Below are positions 35,973 to 45,036 of a stretch of 64,000 nucleotides of DNA, one piece after another (within the stretch, counting starts at the first letter, position 1; every line of letters starts with the position of its first letter). Under the pieces are notes generated by a model, which saw nothing but the letters and a program-made list of their open reading frames with translations, did no database searches and was not told the origin of the DNA. The position numbers and the translations under genes are program-made. This DNA comes from Ensifer adhaerens. Its GTDB lineage: Bacteria > Pseudomonadota > Alphaproteobacteria > Rhizobiales > Rhizobiaceae. The DNA lies in contig NZ_LAZS01000011.1 in NCBI RefSeq assembly GCF_002007205.1, positions 186,001 through 250,000 on the forward strand. The letters are read 5' to 3'.

Positions 35973-36422
35973 TCAGGCCTTCTTCCGGGAGCGCCCGGAA
36001 CGTGAGGCCTGCGCGGAAAGGTTCAGCTCCACAGCGGCAAGAACCAGCGCCTTCAGCGCCTCTTCATCGATCGCCTCGCCTTCACGAATATCGATGGCGC
36101 GCCGGACATTGCCTTCGAGACTGGAATTGAAAAGACCGGCCGGATCTTCCAGCGCGGCTCCTTTGGCAAAGGTCATCTTTACAACCGCCTTGTAGGTTTC
36201 GCCGGTACAGATGATGCCGGCATGTTCCCAGACTGGAACGCCCCGCCATTTCCACTCCTCGACGACGTCAGGATCGGCTTCCCTGATCAGCTTGCGGATC
36301 CGCGCGAGCGTCTCTCCGCGCCAGTCTCCGAGTTCCGCGATCCTCGCATCGATCTGCCCGGAGGCGGAAGAGGCGTCCTTCGCCGCATCGTTGTTCTTAG
36401 CCTTGGTCGTCGCTTTCGCCAT
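35973..36422 (-). CDS. DUF1801 domain protein
   Basis: A small cytosolic protein with a Lys/Ala-rich N-terminal tail (MAKATTKAKNNDAAKDASS) and a DUF1801/YdhG-like domain: IRKLIREADPDVVEEWKWRGVPVW, GIICTGETYKAVVKMTF and LEDPAGLFNSSLEGNVRRAID. Function of the family is not established. ATG 36422 with GGGAG upstream is preferred to 36479. The C-terminus SRSGRSRKKA is strongly basic, so nucleic-acid contact is conceivable. Single gene, convergent with the solute-binding protein. Confidence 0.82.
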   Translation of the reverse strand: MAKATTKAKNNDAAKDASSASGQIDARIAELGDWRGETLARIRKLIREADPDVVEEWKWRGVPVWEHAGIICTGETYKAVVKMTFAKGAALEDPAGLFNSSLEGNVRRAIDIREGEAIDEEALKALVLAAVELNLSAQASRSGRSRKKA

Positions 36423-36883
36423 CGTCTTCACTCTCCCGTCATCCTTCTCCGAGCTCGCCTTCAGGTCGAGCCGGCGCAAACCTGTCTTCGCCGTGTCGGC
36501 GCCACTTCATCTACCTAGGCCCGACCCGGCTGGCGGCAATATCGGAATCGCGATTCGTGGTTCCGCCGTGAAATCCGGTTGCCGGGCTCGCTCACTTTGG
36601 GCGCAGCGGACAGGCAACATTGCCGGTCACCGCATGCGAGAACCTAAGATTCCGTAAACGGTGCGGCAGGTTTTTCGCATTCGGGGCTTGATGTCAGCTA
36701 AATGTCAGCTTTCTATGGTGGCTTAAGGTCACTGGCACCCGTGGAGGCGGGACGCCGGTTGCGTACTGGGAGGAAGCCACCAATCCGGTCAAGCGATAAG
36801 GGTCGAAAGAGCCCGTCGCCGTCTTCCCGTTCGCACACAGCAACAACGTGCGCGGTGAAAACGCGCCTCACGGAGGACTGACC
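36423..36883. other. Intergenic region upstream of tctC
   Basis: About 460 bases with no gene supported. It carries the tandem ATGTCAGCT repeat annotated separately and must include the tctCBA promoter downstream of it. The left half may contain the DUF1801 gene's promoter. No further structure stood out. Confidence 0.45.
36691..36710 (+). promoter_or_regulatory. Tandem ATGTCAGCT repeat, candidate TctD binding site
   Basis: Two identical nonamers, ATGTCAGCT at 36691-36699 and 36702-36710, repeat with an 11-base period. That spacing is the classic arrangement for OmpR/PhoB-class response regulators, which bind tandem sites head to tail. It lies 174 bases before the tctC start. Confidence 0.65.
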
Positions 36884-37828
36884 TTGAAACATATTTTCCT
36901 CGCAACGATTCTCGCCGGCGCCATGTCGCTCCCGGCGGTTGCCGCTGACTACACAATCATCGCTCCGGCAAACCCGGGCGGCGGCTGGGACCAGACGGCC
37001 CGTTCGCTGCAGACGGTCATGCAGCAGGAAGGCATCTCCGGCAACGTTCAGGTTCAGAACGTACCGGGCGCCGGCGGCACCATCGGTCTCGCCCAGTTCG
37101 CAAGCCAGCAGAAGGGCAACCCGAACGCCCTGATCGTCGGCGGCTACGTCATGGTCGGTGCGATCCTCACCAACAAGTCCCCGGTCACCCTCAAGGACGT
37201 CACGCCGATCGCTCGCCTGACCGGCGAATACGAAGCCGTCGTCGTTCCGGCCTCGTCCGAGATCAAGACCATGGGCGACCTCGTCGAAGCCCTGAAGAAG
37301 GATCCGGGCGCCGTGTCCTGGGCAGGCGGCTCGGCCGGCGGTACCGACCACATTGCCGTTGGCCTGATCGCCAAGGCTGCCGGTGTCGACCCGACCAAGA
37401 TCAACTACATCGCCTATTCCGGCGGCGGTGAAGCGCTTGCCGCTATCCTCGGCAGCCAGGTTACCGCAGGCGTCTCGGGCTACGGCGAATTCGAATCGCA
37501 GGTCAAGGCCGGCACGCTTCGCCTGATCGCCGTCTCCAGCGCCGAGCGCATCGCCGGCGTCGATGCTCCGACGCTGAAGGAATCCGGTCTCGACGTGGTC
37601 GTTGAAAACTGGCGCATGGTTGCAGCTGCTCCTGGTCTCTCGGACGAGCAGAAGGCCGCCGTTTCGGCCGACATCGAGAAACTCGCCAAGTCCGCTGGCT
37701 GGCAGGAAGTGCTGAAGACCAAGGGTTGGCAGGACAGCTATCTCGCCGGTGACGCCTTCAACACCCAGCTCGACAAGGATGTTGCGGCAACCGAAGGCGT
37801 TCTCAAGGACATTGGACTGGTGAAATGA
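36884..37828 (+). CDS. tctC: Tripartite tricarboxylate transporter, substrate-binding protein
   Basis: TctC captures citrate or another tricarboxylate in the periplasm for the TctAB permease. A signal peptide (KHIFLATILAGAMSLPAVAA) precedes DYTIIAPANPGGGWDQTAR, the family's N-terminal signature. AGGTDHIAVGLIAKAAG, INYIAYSGGGEALAAILG and GVSGYGEFESQVKAG are equally typical. GGAGG supports a TTG start at 36884; an ATG-type start at 36848 would spoil the signal peptide. 314 aa, first gene of tctCBA, overlapping tctB by four bases. Confidence 0.92.
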   Translation: MKHIFLATILAGAMSLPAVAADYTIIAPANPGGGWDQTARSLQTVMQQEGISGNVQVQNVPGAGGTIGLAQFASQQKGNPNALIVGGYVMVGAILTNKSPVTLKDVTPIARLTGEYEAVVVPASSEIKTMGDLVEALKKDPGAVSWAGGSAGGTDHIAVGLIAKAAGVDPTKINYIAYSGGGEALAAILGSQVTAGVSGYGEFESQVKAGTLRLIAVSSAERIAGVDAPTLKESGLDVVVENWRMVAAAPGLSDEQKAAVSADIEKLAKSAGWQEVLKTKGWQDSYLAGDAFNTQLDKDVAATEGVLKDIGLVK

Positions 37829-38316
37829 CCAAGGGGCATCACCCTTCAAGTGCAACGCGTCGCCCGGATCGGGCGGCGCTCTTCATCGCGGCGGTTCTCG
37901 CCGCTATCGCTGGACTCATTTTCTGGGATGTGTCGCGCCTGACCGGCGCTGCCGGCTACTCCCAGGTCGGACCGACGACGGTCCCCTATGCGATCGCCTG
38001 CTGTCTTTTGGGCCTTGCGGTCTGGACCGCGATCGAAGCGTTTCGCGGCGATTTTCCCGAGCGCGAGCGCCAGGAAGTCGCGCCGGTCATCTGGATCGTC
38101 GGTGGCCTTGCCGCCCAGATGCTGCTGCTCAACATCGCAGGCTTCTCGATCGCCACCGGCATTCTGTTCGCGTTGACCGCACGTGGTTTCGGCAAGCGTA
38201 AGCTCTGGTTCTCTCTCCCTCTCGGCATCGTTCTCTGTTTCGCCGTGTGGGTGATCTTCGCCAAGCTCTTGCAACTGTCGCTGCCCGCCGGGCCGCTTGA
38301 ACGCCTGTTCTTCTAA
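37825..38316 (+). CDS. tctB: Tripartite tricarboxylate transporter, small membrane subunit
   Basis: TctB is the small four-helix membrane subunit. Hydrophobic stretches [60 protein letters not shown] and [19 protein letters not shown] are visible, and the C-terminus [13 protein letters not shown] is typical of the family. Length 163 aa. Its ATG overlaps the tctC stop, and tctA follows after 14 bases. Confidence 0.92.
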   Translation: MTKGHHPSSATRRPDRAALFIAAVLAAIAGLIFWDVSRLTGAAGYSQVGPTTVPYAIACCLLGLAVWTAIEAFRGDFPERERQEVAPVIWIVGGLAAQMLLLNIAGFSIATGILFALTARGFGKRKLWFSLPLGIVLCFAVWVIFAKLLQLSLPAGPLERLFF

Positions 38317-38330
38317 GAGGGCCGACGACC

Positions 38331-39848
38331 ATGGCTACTTTTGAATTCCTGATGCAGGGATTGCTGGTTGCTGCGCAACCGATGAACCTGCTCTACGCGC
38401 TGATCGGCGTGACGCTGGGCACAGCCGTCGGCGTGCTGCCCGGCATCGGCCCGGCGCTGACCGTGGCGCTCCTGCTGCCGGTCACCTATCGCCTCGATCC
38501 CGGTGGTTCGCTGATCATGTTCGCCGGTATCTATTACGGTGGAATGTACGGCGGTTCGACCACCTCGATCCTCCTGAATACGCCTGGCGAAAGCGCCTCG
38601 ATCGTGACCGCACTCGAGGGCAACAAGATGGCGCGTGCCGGCCGCGGCGGCCCCGCCTTGGCGACGGCTGCGATCGGTTCCTTCGTCGCCGGCCTGATTG
38701 CCACGCTCGGTCTCGCCTTCATCGCGCCCTATATCGTCAAGCTGGCCCTGGTCTTCGGCCCGCGCGAATACTTCGCGCTGATGGTTCTCGCTTTTGTCAC
38801 CGTTTCCTCCGCTTTCGGCGATTCCACCCTTCGCGGCCTGACGTCGCTGTTCATCGGCCTGGCGCTTTCGGTCGTCGGCATCGACCAGTTGACCGGCCAG
38901 GCGCGCCTTTCCTTCGGCGTTCCGGAACTGCTTGACGGCATCGAGGTAACGACACTGGCCGTTGCCATGTTCGCCATCGGCGAGACGCTCTACATCGCCG
39001 CTCAGGGCGACAAAGGCCCCGACAAGGTCGAGGCAGTGCGTGGTTCGGTCTGGATGAGTGCGGCGGACTGGGCGCGCTCCTGGAAGGCGTGGCTGCGCGG
39101 CACCTTCATCGGCTTCCCGATCGGCGCAATGCCGGCCGGCGGCGCCGAGATCGGCACCTTCCTGTCCTACGCCGCGGAAAAGCGCCTGACCAAGCATCCG
39201 GAAGAGTTCGGCAATGGCGCGATCGAAGGTGTTGCTGGTCCGGAAGCGGCCAACAACGCCTCGGCCGCCGGTACGCTCGTCCCCTTGCTGACGCTTGGCC
39301 TGCCGACCACGGCGACAGCGGCAATCATGCTTGCCGGCTTCCAGCAATACGGTCTCCAACCCGGCCCGCTGCTTTTTGCGACCAATCCGCAGCTCGTCTG
39401 GGGCCTGATCGCCAGCCTGCTGATCGCTAACTTCATGCTGCTGGTCCTGAACCTGCCGCTGATCGGTCTTTGGGTGAAGCTGCTGACCGTTCCGAAGCCG
39501 TGGCTCTATGCTGGCATCCTGCTGTTCGCCACCCTCGGCACCATCGGCGCCAACCCGTCGGTCTACGAACTCGGCATGCTGCTCGCCTTCGGCCTGCTCG
39601 GCTACGCCATGCGCATCTTCGGATATCCGATCGCCCCTGTGGTCGTCGGCCTGATCCTCGGTCCGCTCGCCGAACAGCAGCTGCGCCGTGCGCTCGCGAT
39701 CAGCCAGGGGGACTACTCGGTCCTGTTCACCTCGCCGATCGCAGCCGTGCTGTTGCTCATCGCCGCCGCTGCGCTGATCGTGCCGCTGATCCTGCGGGCG
39801 CGCGGTCGTGGCGAGGTTCTTTCGCAGCTCGCAGCGAACGAAGACTAA
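38331..39848 (+). CDS. tctA: Tripartite tricarboxylate transporter, large permease subunit
   Basis: TctA is the main transmembrane subunit, using ion gradients to import the tricarboxylate. It has about 11-12 hydrophobic segments and the conserved [21 protein letters not shown] near the N-terminus, [21 protein letters not shown], and [17 protein letters not shown] in the middle with [19 protein letters not shown] after it. 505 aa is standard. It ends the operon just before a perfect 15-bp hairpin. Confidence 0.95.
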   Translation: MATFEFLMQGLLVAAQPMNLLYALIGVTLGTAVGVLPGIGPALTVALLLPVTYRLDPGGSLIMFAGIYYGGMYGGSTTSILLNTPGESASIVTALEGNKMARAGRGGPALATAAIGSFVAGLIATLGLAFIAPYIVKLALVFGPREYFALMVLAFVTVSSAFGDSTLRGLTSLFIGLALSVVGIDQLTGQARLSFGVPELLDGIEVTTLAVAMFAIGETLYIAAQGDKGPDKVEAVRGSVWMSAADWARSWKAWLRGTFIGFPIGAMPAGGAEIGTFLSYAAEKRLTKHPEEFGNGAIEGVAGPEAANNASAAGTLVPLLTLGLPTTATAAIMLAGFQQYGLQPGPLLFATNPQLVWGLIASLLIANFMLLVLNLPLIGLWVKLLTVPKPWLYAGILLFATLGTIGANPSVYELGMLLAFGLLGYAMRIFGYPIAPVVVGLILGPLAEQQLRRALAISQGDYSVLFTSPIAAVLLLIAAAALIVPLILRARGRGEVLSQLAANED

Positions 39849-39873
39849 TAGCGCCTCCTCCCAAGGCCTATCC

Positions 39874-39909
39874 GCAGGCCCGGCCGGTTTGATCACCGGC
39901 CGGGCCTGC
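39874..39909 (+). terminator. Hairpin terminator after tctA
   Basis: GCAGGCCCGGCCGGT and ACCGGCCGGGCCTGC form a perfect 15-bp stem with TTGATC loop, 25 bases after the tctA stop. A T-run is lacking, but stem stability makes it a likely transcript end. Confidence 0.75.
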
Positions 39910-39914
39910 TTCCG

Positions 39915-40231
39915 TTGCATGGCTGGGGTGTCCAATTGTGCATTGCAATATGACCGACGAACCCCCATCTTTTGCTCATCGAATAGAAAACGAAAGCGAG
40001 CAAGACGATGGCTACCACAACTTACCACAAGGGTTTCATCGGCCGCGCCTTCGCAGTTCTCGGCGCTGCTAGCGCTGCCGCCGCCGCTGTCGAAGGTCAC
40101 CGCCGTCCGAAGGCAAGCGATCTGCGTACGCTGGGCATTGACCCGGCGAACTTCCCGGACACGCGCCGCGGCTAACGAATTCCAGCGCCCCAGGGGCGCC
40201 TTATCCTCCCAAGGATGAAAAACGGCTCGGG
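39915..40231 (+). repeat. Direct repeat copy 1 (317 bp, carries a 55-residue gene)
   Basis: This block and 40372-40687 are near-identical tandem copies offset by 457 bases. Identity covers the promoter region (TTGTGCATTGCAATATGACC), the whole coding sequence and the GGGGCGCCTTATCC trailer. Only scattered substitutions and one single-base length difference separate them, so the duplication looks recent or is kept uniform by conversion. Confidence 0.9.
40008..40175 (+). CDS. Small DUF1127-like protein, copy 1
   Basis: A 55-aa basic protein starting MATTTYHKGFIGRAFAVLG, then an alanine run, and ending ASDLRTLGIDPANFPDTRRG. The LRTLGID pattern recalls the DUF1127 motif of small alphaproteobacterial proteins, some linked to RNA turnover and phosphate or stress responses; membership is likely but unproven. 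Its own promoter region and a strong terminator bracket it. The paralogue at 40465 differs at residue 3 (Thr to Ile) only, by my reading. Confidence 0.75.
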   Translation: MATTTYHKGFIGRAFAVLGAASAAAAAVEGHRRPKASDLRTLGIDPANFPDTRRG

Positions 40232-40263
40232 GTCGAAAGACCGCCGAGCCGCGCTTTTTTTTT
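40223..40263 (+). terminator. Rho-independent terminator after small gene copy 1
   Basis: CGGCTCGG pairs with CCGAGCCG across an inner GGTC-GAAA-GACC hairpin, followed by GCGC and nine T. Copy 2 lacks this clean T-run, so the two copies end differently. Confidence 0.88.
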
Positions 40264-40371
40264 CTGGTACCCGGCAATATCCGGGCACCGCGCCCGTCCT
40301 GTTAGCAGCCCGAACCAAAAGAGTGGAGGCCCGGCGCTTGCCCGCATCAAAGTCTGCAGGGCTTGCTCGGT

Positions 40372-40687
40372 TTGCATGGCTGACGTGCTTGATTGTGCAT
40401 TGCAATATGACCGGCGAACCCCCATCTTTTGCTCATCGAATAGAAAATGAAAGCGAGCAAGACGATGGCTATCACAACTTACCACAAGGGTTTCATCGGC
40501 CGCGCCTTCGCAGTTCTCGGCGCTGCCAGCGCTGCCGCCGCCGCTGTCGAAGGTCACCGCCGCCCGAAGGCAAGCGACCTGCGTACGCTAGGGATCGACC
40601 CGGCAAACTTCCCGGATACGCGCCGCGGCTAACGAATTCTAGCGCCCCAAGGGGCGCCTTATCCTCCCAAGGATGAAAACGGCTCGG
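40372..40687 (+). repeat. Direct repeat copy 2
   Basis: Second copy of the block at 39915-40231, including promoter region, small gene and trailer. Divergence increases after ACGGCTCGGG, where copy 1 has its terminator. Confidence 0.9.
40465..40632 (+). CDS. Small DUF1127-like protein, copy 2
   Basis: A 55-aa protein nearly identical to that at 40008-40175, beginning MAITTYHKGFIGRAFAVLG. ATG 40465 matches the start of copy 1; an ATG six codons earlier (40447) exists only here because of one substitution in the leader. Several synonymous changes (for example GACCTGCGTACGCTAGGG) show both copies are under coding constraint. Function unknown. Confidence 0.75.
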   Translation: MAITTYHKGFIGRAFAVLGAASAAAAAVEGHRRPKASDLRTLGIDPANFPDTRRG

Positions 40688-41110
40688 GATCCCAGAGATC
40701 ACCGGGCCGTTTGCGCATTCGGCGCTAGCGCCCCTTGCCGAAGGAAAATCTCGAGACCGCGTTGCAGGGACGCGGGACCAGGATACCTCGGCATCGATGG
40801 CCGCGTAGCCTCCACGCGTCAGCAAGAAGACGACGCGGCAGCACTGTTCCTTCCTGCACGACATGCACTTGAGGGCGCTGAAGACCACCGTAGCAGGCCC
40901 GGCGACCAATTGATTTCCGCGGTCAGCAGACGATGGGCACGCGTCCTTTAAAGCTCATCGAGCAGGTTCTTCAGATCGCCCACCAGCCTTCGGACTTTAT
41001 CCCGTGCGTCAAGCCGTTTGGCAATTCGAGGCGGTTAATGCCGGCCCAACGAAAAACGGCCCGGCGTTTCCGCCGGGCCGTTTCCGATTTGATGGGGTAT
41101 ACGCCGCCGC
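40633..41110. other. Intergenic region with no supported gene
   Basis: About 480 bases between the repeated small gene and the DUF475 gene. Short frames exist on both strands but none has a ribosome-binding site or recognisable product. Apart from the repeat's tail and the terminator at 41051-41085 I see nothing. Confidence 0.45.
41051..41085 (-). terminator. Intrinsic terminator of the DUF475 gene
   Basis: On the minus strand AACGGCCCGGCG, loop GGAAA and CGCCGGGCCGTT form a 12-bp stem ending in TTTTTCG. It lies 26 bases past the stop of the minus-strand gene. Confidence 0.85.
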
Positions 41111-42214
41111 TTAGGCTTCGACCCGGGCCTGCTCTTCCTGGTGCGCGCCGGCAAGCTCTTCTTCGCGTTCCCGCTTGTTGTAGCGGATCGACGACCAGAG
41201 CGAGATGCCGATGAGGGCCGCGCCACCAAGGCCGGTGATGACTTCCGGAATGTGGACCAGGGTCTGGAAGTACATGACGACCGAGAGGATCAGGATCGCG
41301 TAGAACGCGCCGTGTTCCAGGTAGCGGTATTCGTTGAGCGTTCCCTTTTCCACCAGCATGATCGTCATCGAGCGCACATACATGGCGCCGATGCCGAGGC
41401 CGATCGCGATGATGAAGAGGTTCTGCGTCAGCGCGAAGGCGCCGATGACGCCGTCGAACGAGAAGCTGGCGTCGAGCACTTCGAGATAAAGGAAGGCGCC
41501 GAAGCCGCCCTTTGCCGCCGCACTCATGGTTTCCTGCTGCGCATCGAGCAGGCCACCGACCACCTCAACCACGAGGAACGTCAGCAGACCATAGATCCCC
41601 GAATAGACGAAGGTGTGCACGTCAGCCGGATCGAGCAGGGTGGAGAAGCCGAGGATGAGAGCCAGCACGAAGGCGATCTCGATGCCCTTGATGGTCGCAA
41701 AGCGCGCCATCTTGGTCTCGACCCACTTGATCCAGTGCACATCCTTCTCATGGTCGAAGAAGTAGGTGAGACCGACCATCATCAAGAAGGTGCCGCCGAA
41801 GGCCGCGATCGGTAGGTGCGCGTCGTTCATGATGCGCGCATATTCTTCGGGCTTGCTTGCCGCCAGAACGATCGCTTCGATCGGGCCGATCTTCGCTGCG
41901 ATAACGACGATCAGAAGCGGGAAGACGATACGCATGCCGAAAACGGCGATGATGATGCCCCAGGTCAGGAAGCGATGCTGCCACTCGGGCGTCATGTCCT
42001 TGAGCTTGTTGGCATTGACGATGGCGTTGTCGAAGGACAGCGAGATTTCCAGCACCGCAAGCACGGTGCAGATGAAGAAGACCGAGGCCATGCCACCGAT
42101 CGTGCCGGTCGACTGCCAGCCGAGCCAGGCGCCGAGCACAAGGCCGACCGCAGTGACAATGAAGGCCCAGGTGAAATAGCCGAGCGCGCTCGAATGCGAT
42201 TGAGGCTGGTTCAT
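41111..42214 (-). CDS. DUF475/TerC-like integral membrane protein
   Basis: A polytopic inner-membrane protein related to the TerC superfamily. Conserved acidic residues within membrane segments are visible in LEISLSFDNAIVNANKL and VLDASFSFDGVIGAFALT, the two FDN/FDG motifs that mark TerC-like proteins, and AIGLGIGAMYVRSMTIMLV follows. The family is associated with tellurite resistance and metal (manganese, calcium) handling. ATG 42214 follows AGAGG and starts MNQPQSHSSALGYFTW; codons to 42301 are unsupported. 367 aa. A manganese riboswitch of the yybP-ykoY type was looked for upstream and not found. Confidence 0.86.
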   Translation of the reverse strand: MNQPQSHSSALGYFTWAFIVTAVGLVLGAWLGWQSTGTIGGMASVFFICTVLAVLEISLSFDNAIVNANKLKDMTPEWQHRFLTWGIIIAVFGMRIVFPLLIVVIAAKIGPIEAIVLAASKPEEYARIMNDAHLPIAAFGGTFLMMVGLTYFFDHEKDVHWIKWVETKMARFATIKGIEIAFVLALILGFSTLLDPADVHTFVYSGIYGLLTFLVVEVVGGLLDAQQETMSAAAKGGFGAFLYLEVLDASFSFDGVIGAFALTQNLFIIAIGLGIGAMYVRSMTIMLVEKGTLNEYRYLEHGAFYAILILSVVMYFQTLVHIPEVITGLGGAALIGISLWSSIRYNKREREEELAGAHQEEQARVEA

Positions 42215-42666
42215 CGACGGGCCTCTTTCGCTCTGACGACACCGGATTCGGTGAAGAAATGGGGTTTCAAAACGGAAATGCGCACGGCCGAAGGGGCACA
42301 TGCGTAAGGCATGAGATCAGTTTTCATGGGAGCTAATCCGCCGGCTAATTTGCTGGCGGTACCGACATCACGAGAGCGCCGTAAAAACTCTCGCCAGAGG
42401 GGCCCGGCACCAGTGTTCCCCGCGATCCGATGTCTGGAGGGCGGGACGACTGTCTAATTAGCAGCGCCGGGCGGAACGTCAAGAGGGCCACTCTTCGCTT
42501 TGTCCGATGATCACCAAGCGGTTGTTACGGCGTTCTGTCTTGCTACGGCTCCGTCGCGCGCGCCGGCGTCGATTCATTCGCAAAACTTATGGTTCCATTT
42601 GCAGACAGCAATGGATCGGCGGCACCGAATGTGGCATGGCCTGCGCAACTCATCGAAGGCCCTGAT
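42215..42666. other. Divergent promoter region, DUF475 / DMT transporter
   Basis: About 450 bases, no gene supported. The inverted segments CCGCCGGC and GCTGGCGG near 42340-42360 could form a leader hairpin for the DUF475 transcript, but I cannot match it to a known riboswitch class. The plus-strand transporter promoter also lies here. Confidence 0.4.
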
Positions 42667-43575
42667 ATGACCGTGATCACCGCCCCCGTAACCGCCCCGA
42701 ATGCCGCCCGGACAGGCGTTCTCATCATGCTCTTGGGCATGCTGATGTTTTCGCTGAACGACGTCATGGGCAAATGGCTGGTGGCGACCTACTCCGTCAG
42801 CCAGCTGATGGTGATCCGGAGCGTTGCGGCGCTGTTGTTCCTGTCGCCCTTCATTCTCAGGCGCGGCCTGCGTTCGATGTTCCGGGTCGAACGTCCCGGC
42901 CTTCAGGCCTTGCGCTCGCTGCTCTTTGCCATCGACGCCTCCGCTTTCTATTTCGCGGTCGCCTACATGCCGCTTGCCGATACCATGACCTACTGGCTGG
43001 CCGCGCCGATCTACGTCGCTGCAGCCTCGCCGTTCTTGCTTGGCGAGAAGGTCGGCTGGCGGCGCTGGACGGCGATCCTCATCGGCTTTGCCGGCGTATT
43101 GATCGCGCTCGAACCGTCCAAGGAGAGCCTCGGCCTACCGGCGCTGATCGCGCTTGCCGGCAGCACGGCCTTTGCCTTTGCCCTCATGCTCGGCCGCACG
43201 CTTCGCTCCACACCCGACACGACGCTGGTTTTCTGGCAGATCGTCGGCGCGCTGATCTTCTCGCTCGTCGGCGTTGCCGCCAATCCCTCCGGCTGGGCGC
43301 CGGTCGATGGCGAGGCGCTGTTGCAGCTAGGCATGCTCGGCATCGTCGCGATGCTCGCGCATATCCTCGTCAACCGCTCGCTCAAGCTCGCCGATGCGGC
43401 CACCGTCGTTCCGCTGCAATACACGCTGCTCTTCTGGGCCGTCGTCTTCGGCTGGTTCTTCTTCGGGGATACGCCCCGTCCAACCGTGCTCATCGGCGCG
43501 GCGTTGATCGTCGCCTCCGGCCTTTTCATCTTCTTCCGCGAACAGCAGTTGAAGAACCGGAGCGCAAGAGCCTAA
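42667..43575 (+). CDS. DMT-superfamily transporter (EamA family)
   Basis: An inner-membrane exporter or carrier with two EamA repeats and about ten hydrophobic segments, 302 aa. ARTGVLIMLLGMLMFSLNDV, FYFAVAYMPLADTMTYWLAAPIYVAA and LKLADAATVVPLQYTLLFWAVVFGWFFFGD are family-like. GAAGG seven bases before ATG 42667 supports this start over ATG 42589. The substrate is unknown; related proteins export amino acids or metabolites. Confidence 0.86.
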   Translation: MTVITAPVTAPNAARTGVLIMLLGMLMFSLNDVMGKWLVATYSVSQLMVIRSVAALLFLSPFILRRGLRSMFRVERPGLQALRSLLFAIDASAFYFAVAYMPLADTMTYWLAAPIYVAAASPFLLGEKVGWRRWTAILIGFAGVLIALEPSKESLGLPALIALAGSTAFAFALMLGRTLRSTPDTTLVFWQIVGALIFSLVGVAANPSGWAPVDGEALLQLGMLGIVAMLAHILVNRSLKLADAATVVPLQYTLLFWAVVFGWFFFGDTPRPTVLIGAALIVASGLFIFFREQQLKNRSARA

Positions 43576-43657
43576 TCCTCCTCGGTCGCCGGGCGGGGGT
43601 TCCATCATCGGCGACACTCTGCTACGCCGCCGACGTCCAAGGTTGAAGGAGATTGAG

Positions 43658-44053
43658 GTGGCCAAGGCGATTCATTCGATGATCCGCGTTCTCGACGAGA
43701 AACGATCGGTCGATTTCTATCGTGCAGCCTTTGGGCTCGAGATCGCGGAGCGGCTGGACTTCGAAACCTTCGTGCTCATCTACCTCAGCAACGCGGAAAG
43801 CGAATTCGAGCTCGAGCTGACGGTCAACAAGGACCGCAGCGAGCCCTATGCGCTCGGTGATGGCTATGGGCATCTGGCGCTGTCGGTCGACGACCTCGAC
43901 GCCGAGCACCAGCGGCTCACGGACGCTGGCCTTAATCCGGGAAAGATCGTCGCGTTCAATCGCGATGGTGCTCTGCTTGCACGCTTCTTCTTTCTAGTCG
44001 ATCCCGACGGCTACAAGGTCGAGGTGCTGCAGCGCCATGGTCGCTACAAGTGA
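43658..44053 (+). CDS. VOC/glyoxalase-family protein
   Basis: A 131-aa vicinal-oxygen-chelate protein resembling lactoylglutathione lyases: AIHSMIRVLDEKRSVDFYRAAFGLEI opens the first beta-alpha-beta-beta-beta unit, and YGHLALSVDDLDAEHQRLTDAG with FFLVDPDGYKVEVLQR forms the second. Metal-ligand candidates are His in IHSMIRV, Glu in LELTV, His in GHLAL and Glu in KVEVL, matching glyoxalase I. AAGGAG precedes GTG 43658. It might detoxify methylglyoxal, though other VOC reactions are possible. Confidence 0.85.
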   Translation: MAKAIHSMIRVLDEKRSVDFYRAAFGLEIAERLDFETFVLIYLSNAESEFELELTVNKDRSEPYALGDGYGHLALSVDDLDAEHQRLTDAGLNPGKIVAFNRDGALLARFFFLVDPDGYKVEVLQRHGRYK

Positions 44054-44181
44054 CACTGCGCTGACCAGGCCAATCAACCAAAACAATACCGATTATCGCG
44101 TCTATCTATTTCGCTTATAGGCAAGCGCGACTTAGTCTTCCCTGGAAGCATCAAGAATGATGCACAACAAGGGGAACGCGA

Positions 44182-44961
44182 ATGAAGAAACATATCGCAG
44201 CAGCAGTGTTCGCCATGATGGCGACAGCCGCCGTGTCGGCCCAGGCCGCCGAAAAGATCAAGATCGGCACGGAAGGCGCCTACCCGCCCTTCAATTTTAT
44301 CGATCCCGCCGGCAAGATCGGCGGCTTCGACGTGGATATCGGACTTGCGCTTTGCGAGCGCATGAAGGTCGAATGCGAAGTGGTCGCCCAGGACTGGGAC
44401 GGCATCATTCCAGGCCTGATCGCCAAGAAATACGACCTGATCATCGCCTCCATGTTCATCACGGAGGAACGCAAGAAGCAGGTCGCCTTCACCAATCCCT
44501 ACTATCTTGCAGCCATGACCCATGCCGCCCCGAAGGGAGCCGGCTTTACCGCGTTCACCAATGAGGCGCTTAAGGGCAAGGTGATCGGCGCCCAATCTGG
44601 CACCACCCAGGCCGACTACATCACCGCCAGCTATCCCGACGCGGAAATCAAGCTTTACCCGACCCAGGACGAGGCAAACCTCGACATGGTCAACGGACGC
44701 CTCGACCTTCAGGTGGGCGATATGCTGCCGCTGCTTGACTGGGTGACGAAAAATGCCGACGGCAAGAGCTGCTGCGAACTGATCGGCGAACCGATCACCG
44801 ACAAGAAGTTCGTCGGCGAAGGCGTCGGCATTGCGGTGCGCCAGGAGGACAACGACCTGCGCGAGCGGCTGAACAAGGCGCTCGATGAAATCCGCGCCGA
44901 CGGCACCTACAAGAAGATCAACGACAAGTACTTCACCATCGACGTCTATACGATGAAGTGA
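44182..44961 (+). CDS. Amino-acid ABC transporter periplasmic binding protein
   Basis: A polar amino-acid binding protein (lysine/arginine/ornithine/histidine group). Signal peptide MKKHIAAAVFAMMATAAVSA, then IGTEGAYPPFNFIDPAGKIGGFDVDIG, ECEVVAQDWDGIIPGLIAKKYD, GAQSGTTQADYI and GIAVRQEDNDLRERLNKALDE follow in family order. 259 aa. No permease or ATPase genes are adjacent, so it is an orphan that must share a transporter encoded elsewhere. Confidence 0.92.
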   Translation: MKKHIAAAVFAMMATAAVSAQAAEKIKIGTEGAYPPFNFIDPAGKIGGFDVDIGLALCERMKVECEVVAQDWDGIIPGLIAKKYDLIIASMFITEERKKQVAFTNPYYLAAMTHAAPKGAGFTAFTNEALKGKVIGAQSGTTQADYITASYPDAEIKLYPTQDEANLDMVNGRLDLQVGDMLPLLDWVTKNADGKSCCELIGEPITDKKFVGEGVGIAVRQEDNDLRERLNKALDEIRADGTYKKINDKYFTIDVYTMK

Positions 44962-44998
44962 CGCCTGGATGGCCGGGCGACACGGCCCCTTCGGAAGA

Positions 44999-45033
44999 CC
45001 GGCCGCGCCCCATGGGCGCGGCCGGCTTGTTTT
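44999..45033 (+). terminator. Intrinsic terminator after the amino-acid binding protein
   Basis: CCGGCCGCGCCC, loop CAT and GGGCGCGGCCGG form a perfect 12-bp stem followed by CTTGTTTT. It probably also serves the convergent GNAT gene, whose stop is at 45037. Confidence 0.85.
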
Positions 45034-45036
45034 GGG

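Noticed and set aside
38313-40277. 654-codon minus-strand frame opposite tctA
   Set aside because: It covers tctA, its terminator and the small gene in antisense; Gln/Arg/Glu-rich composition is the usual shadow of a GC-rich membrane gene.
40673-40951. Plus-strand frame after the second small gene
   Set aside because: Begins inside the repeat trailer, lacks a ribosome-binding site and has unnatural Arg/Pro-rich composition.
42215-42520. Manganese (yybP-ykoY) riboswitch upstream of the TerC-like gene
   Set aside because: I looked for it because TerC-type genes often carry one. The conserved core sequences of that class are not visible.
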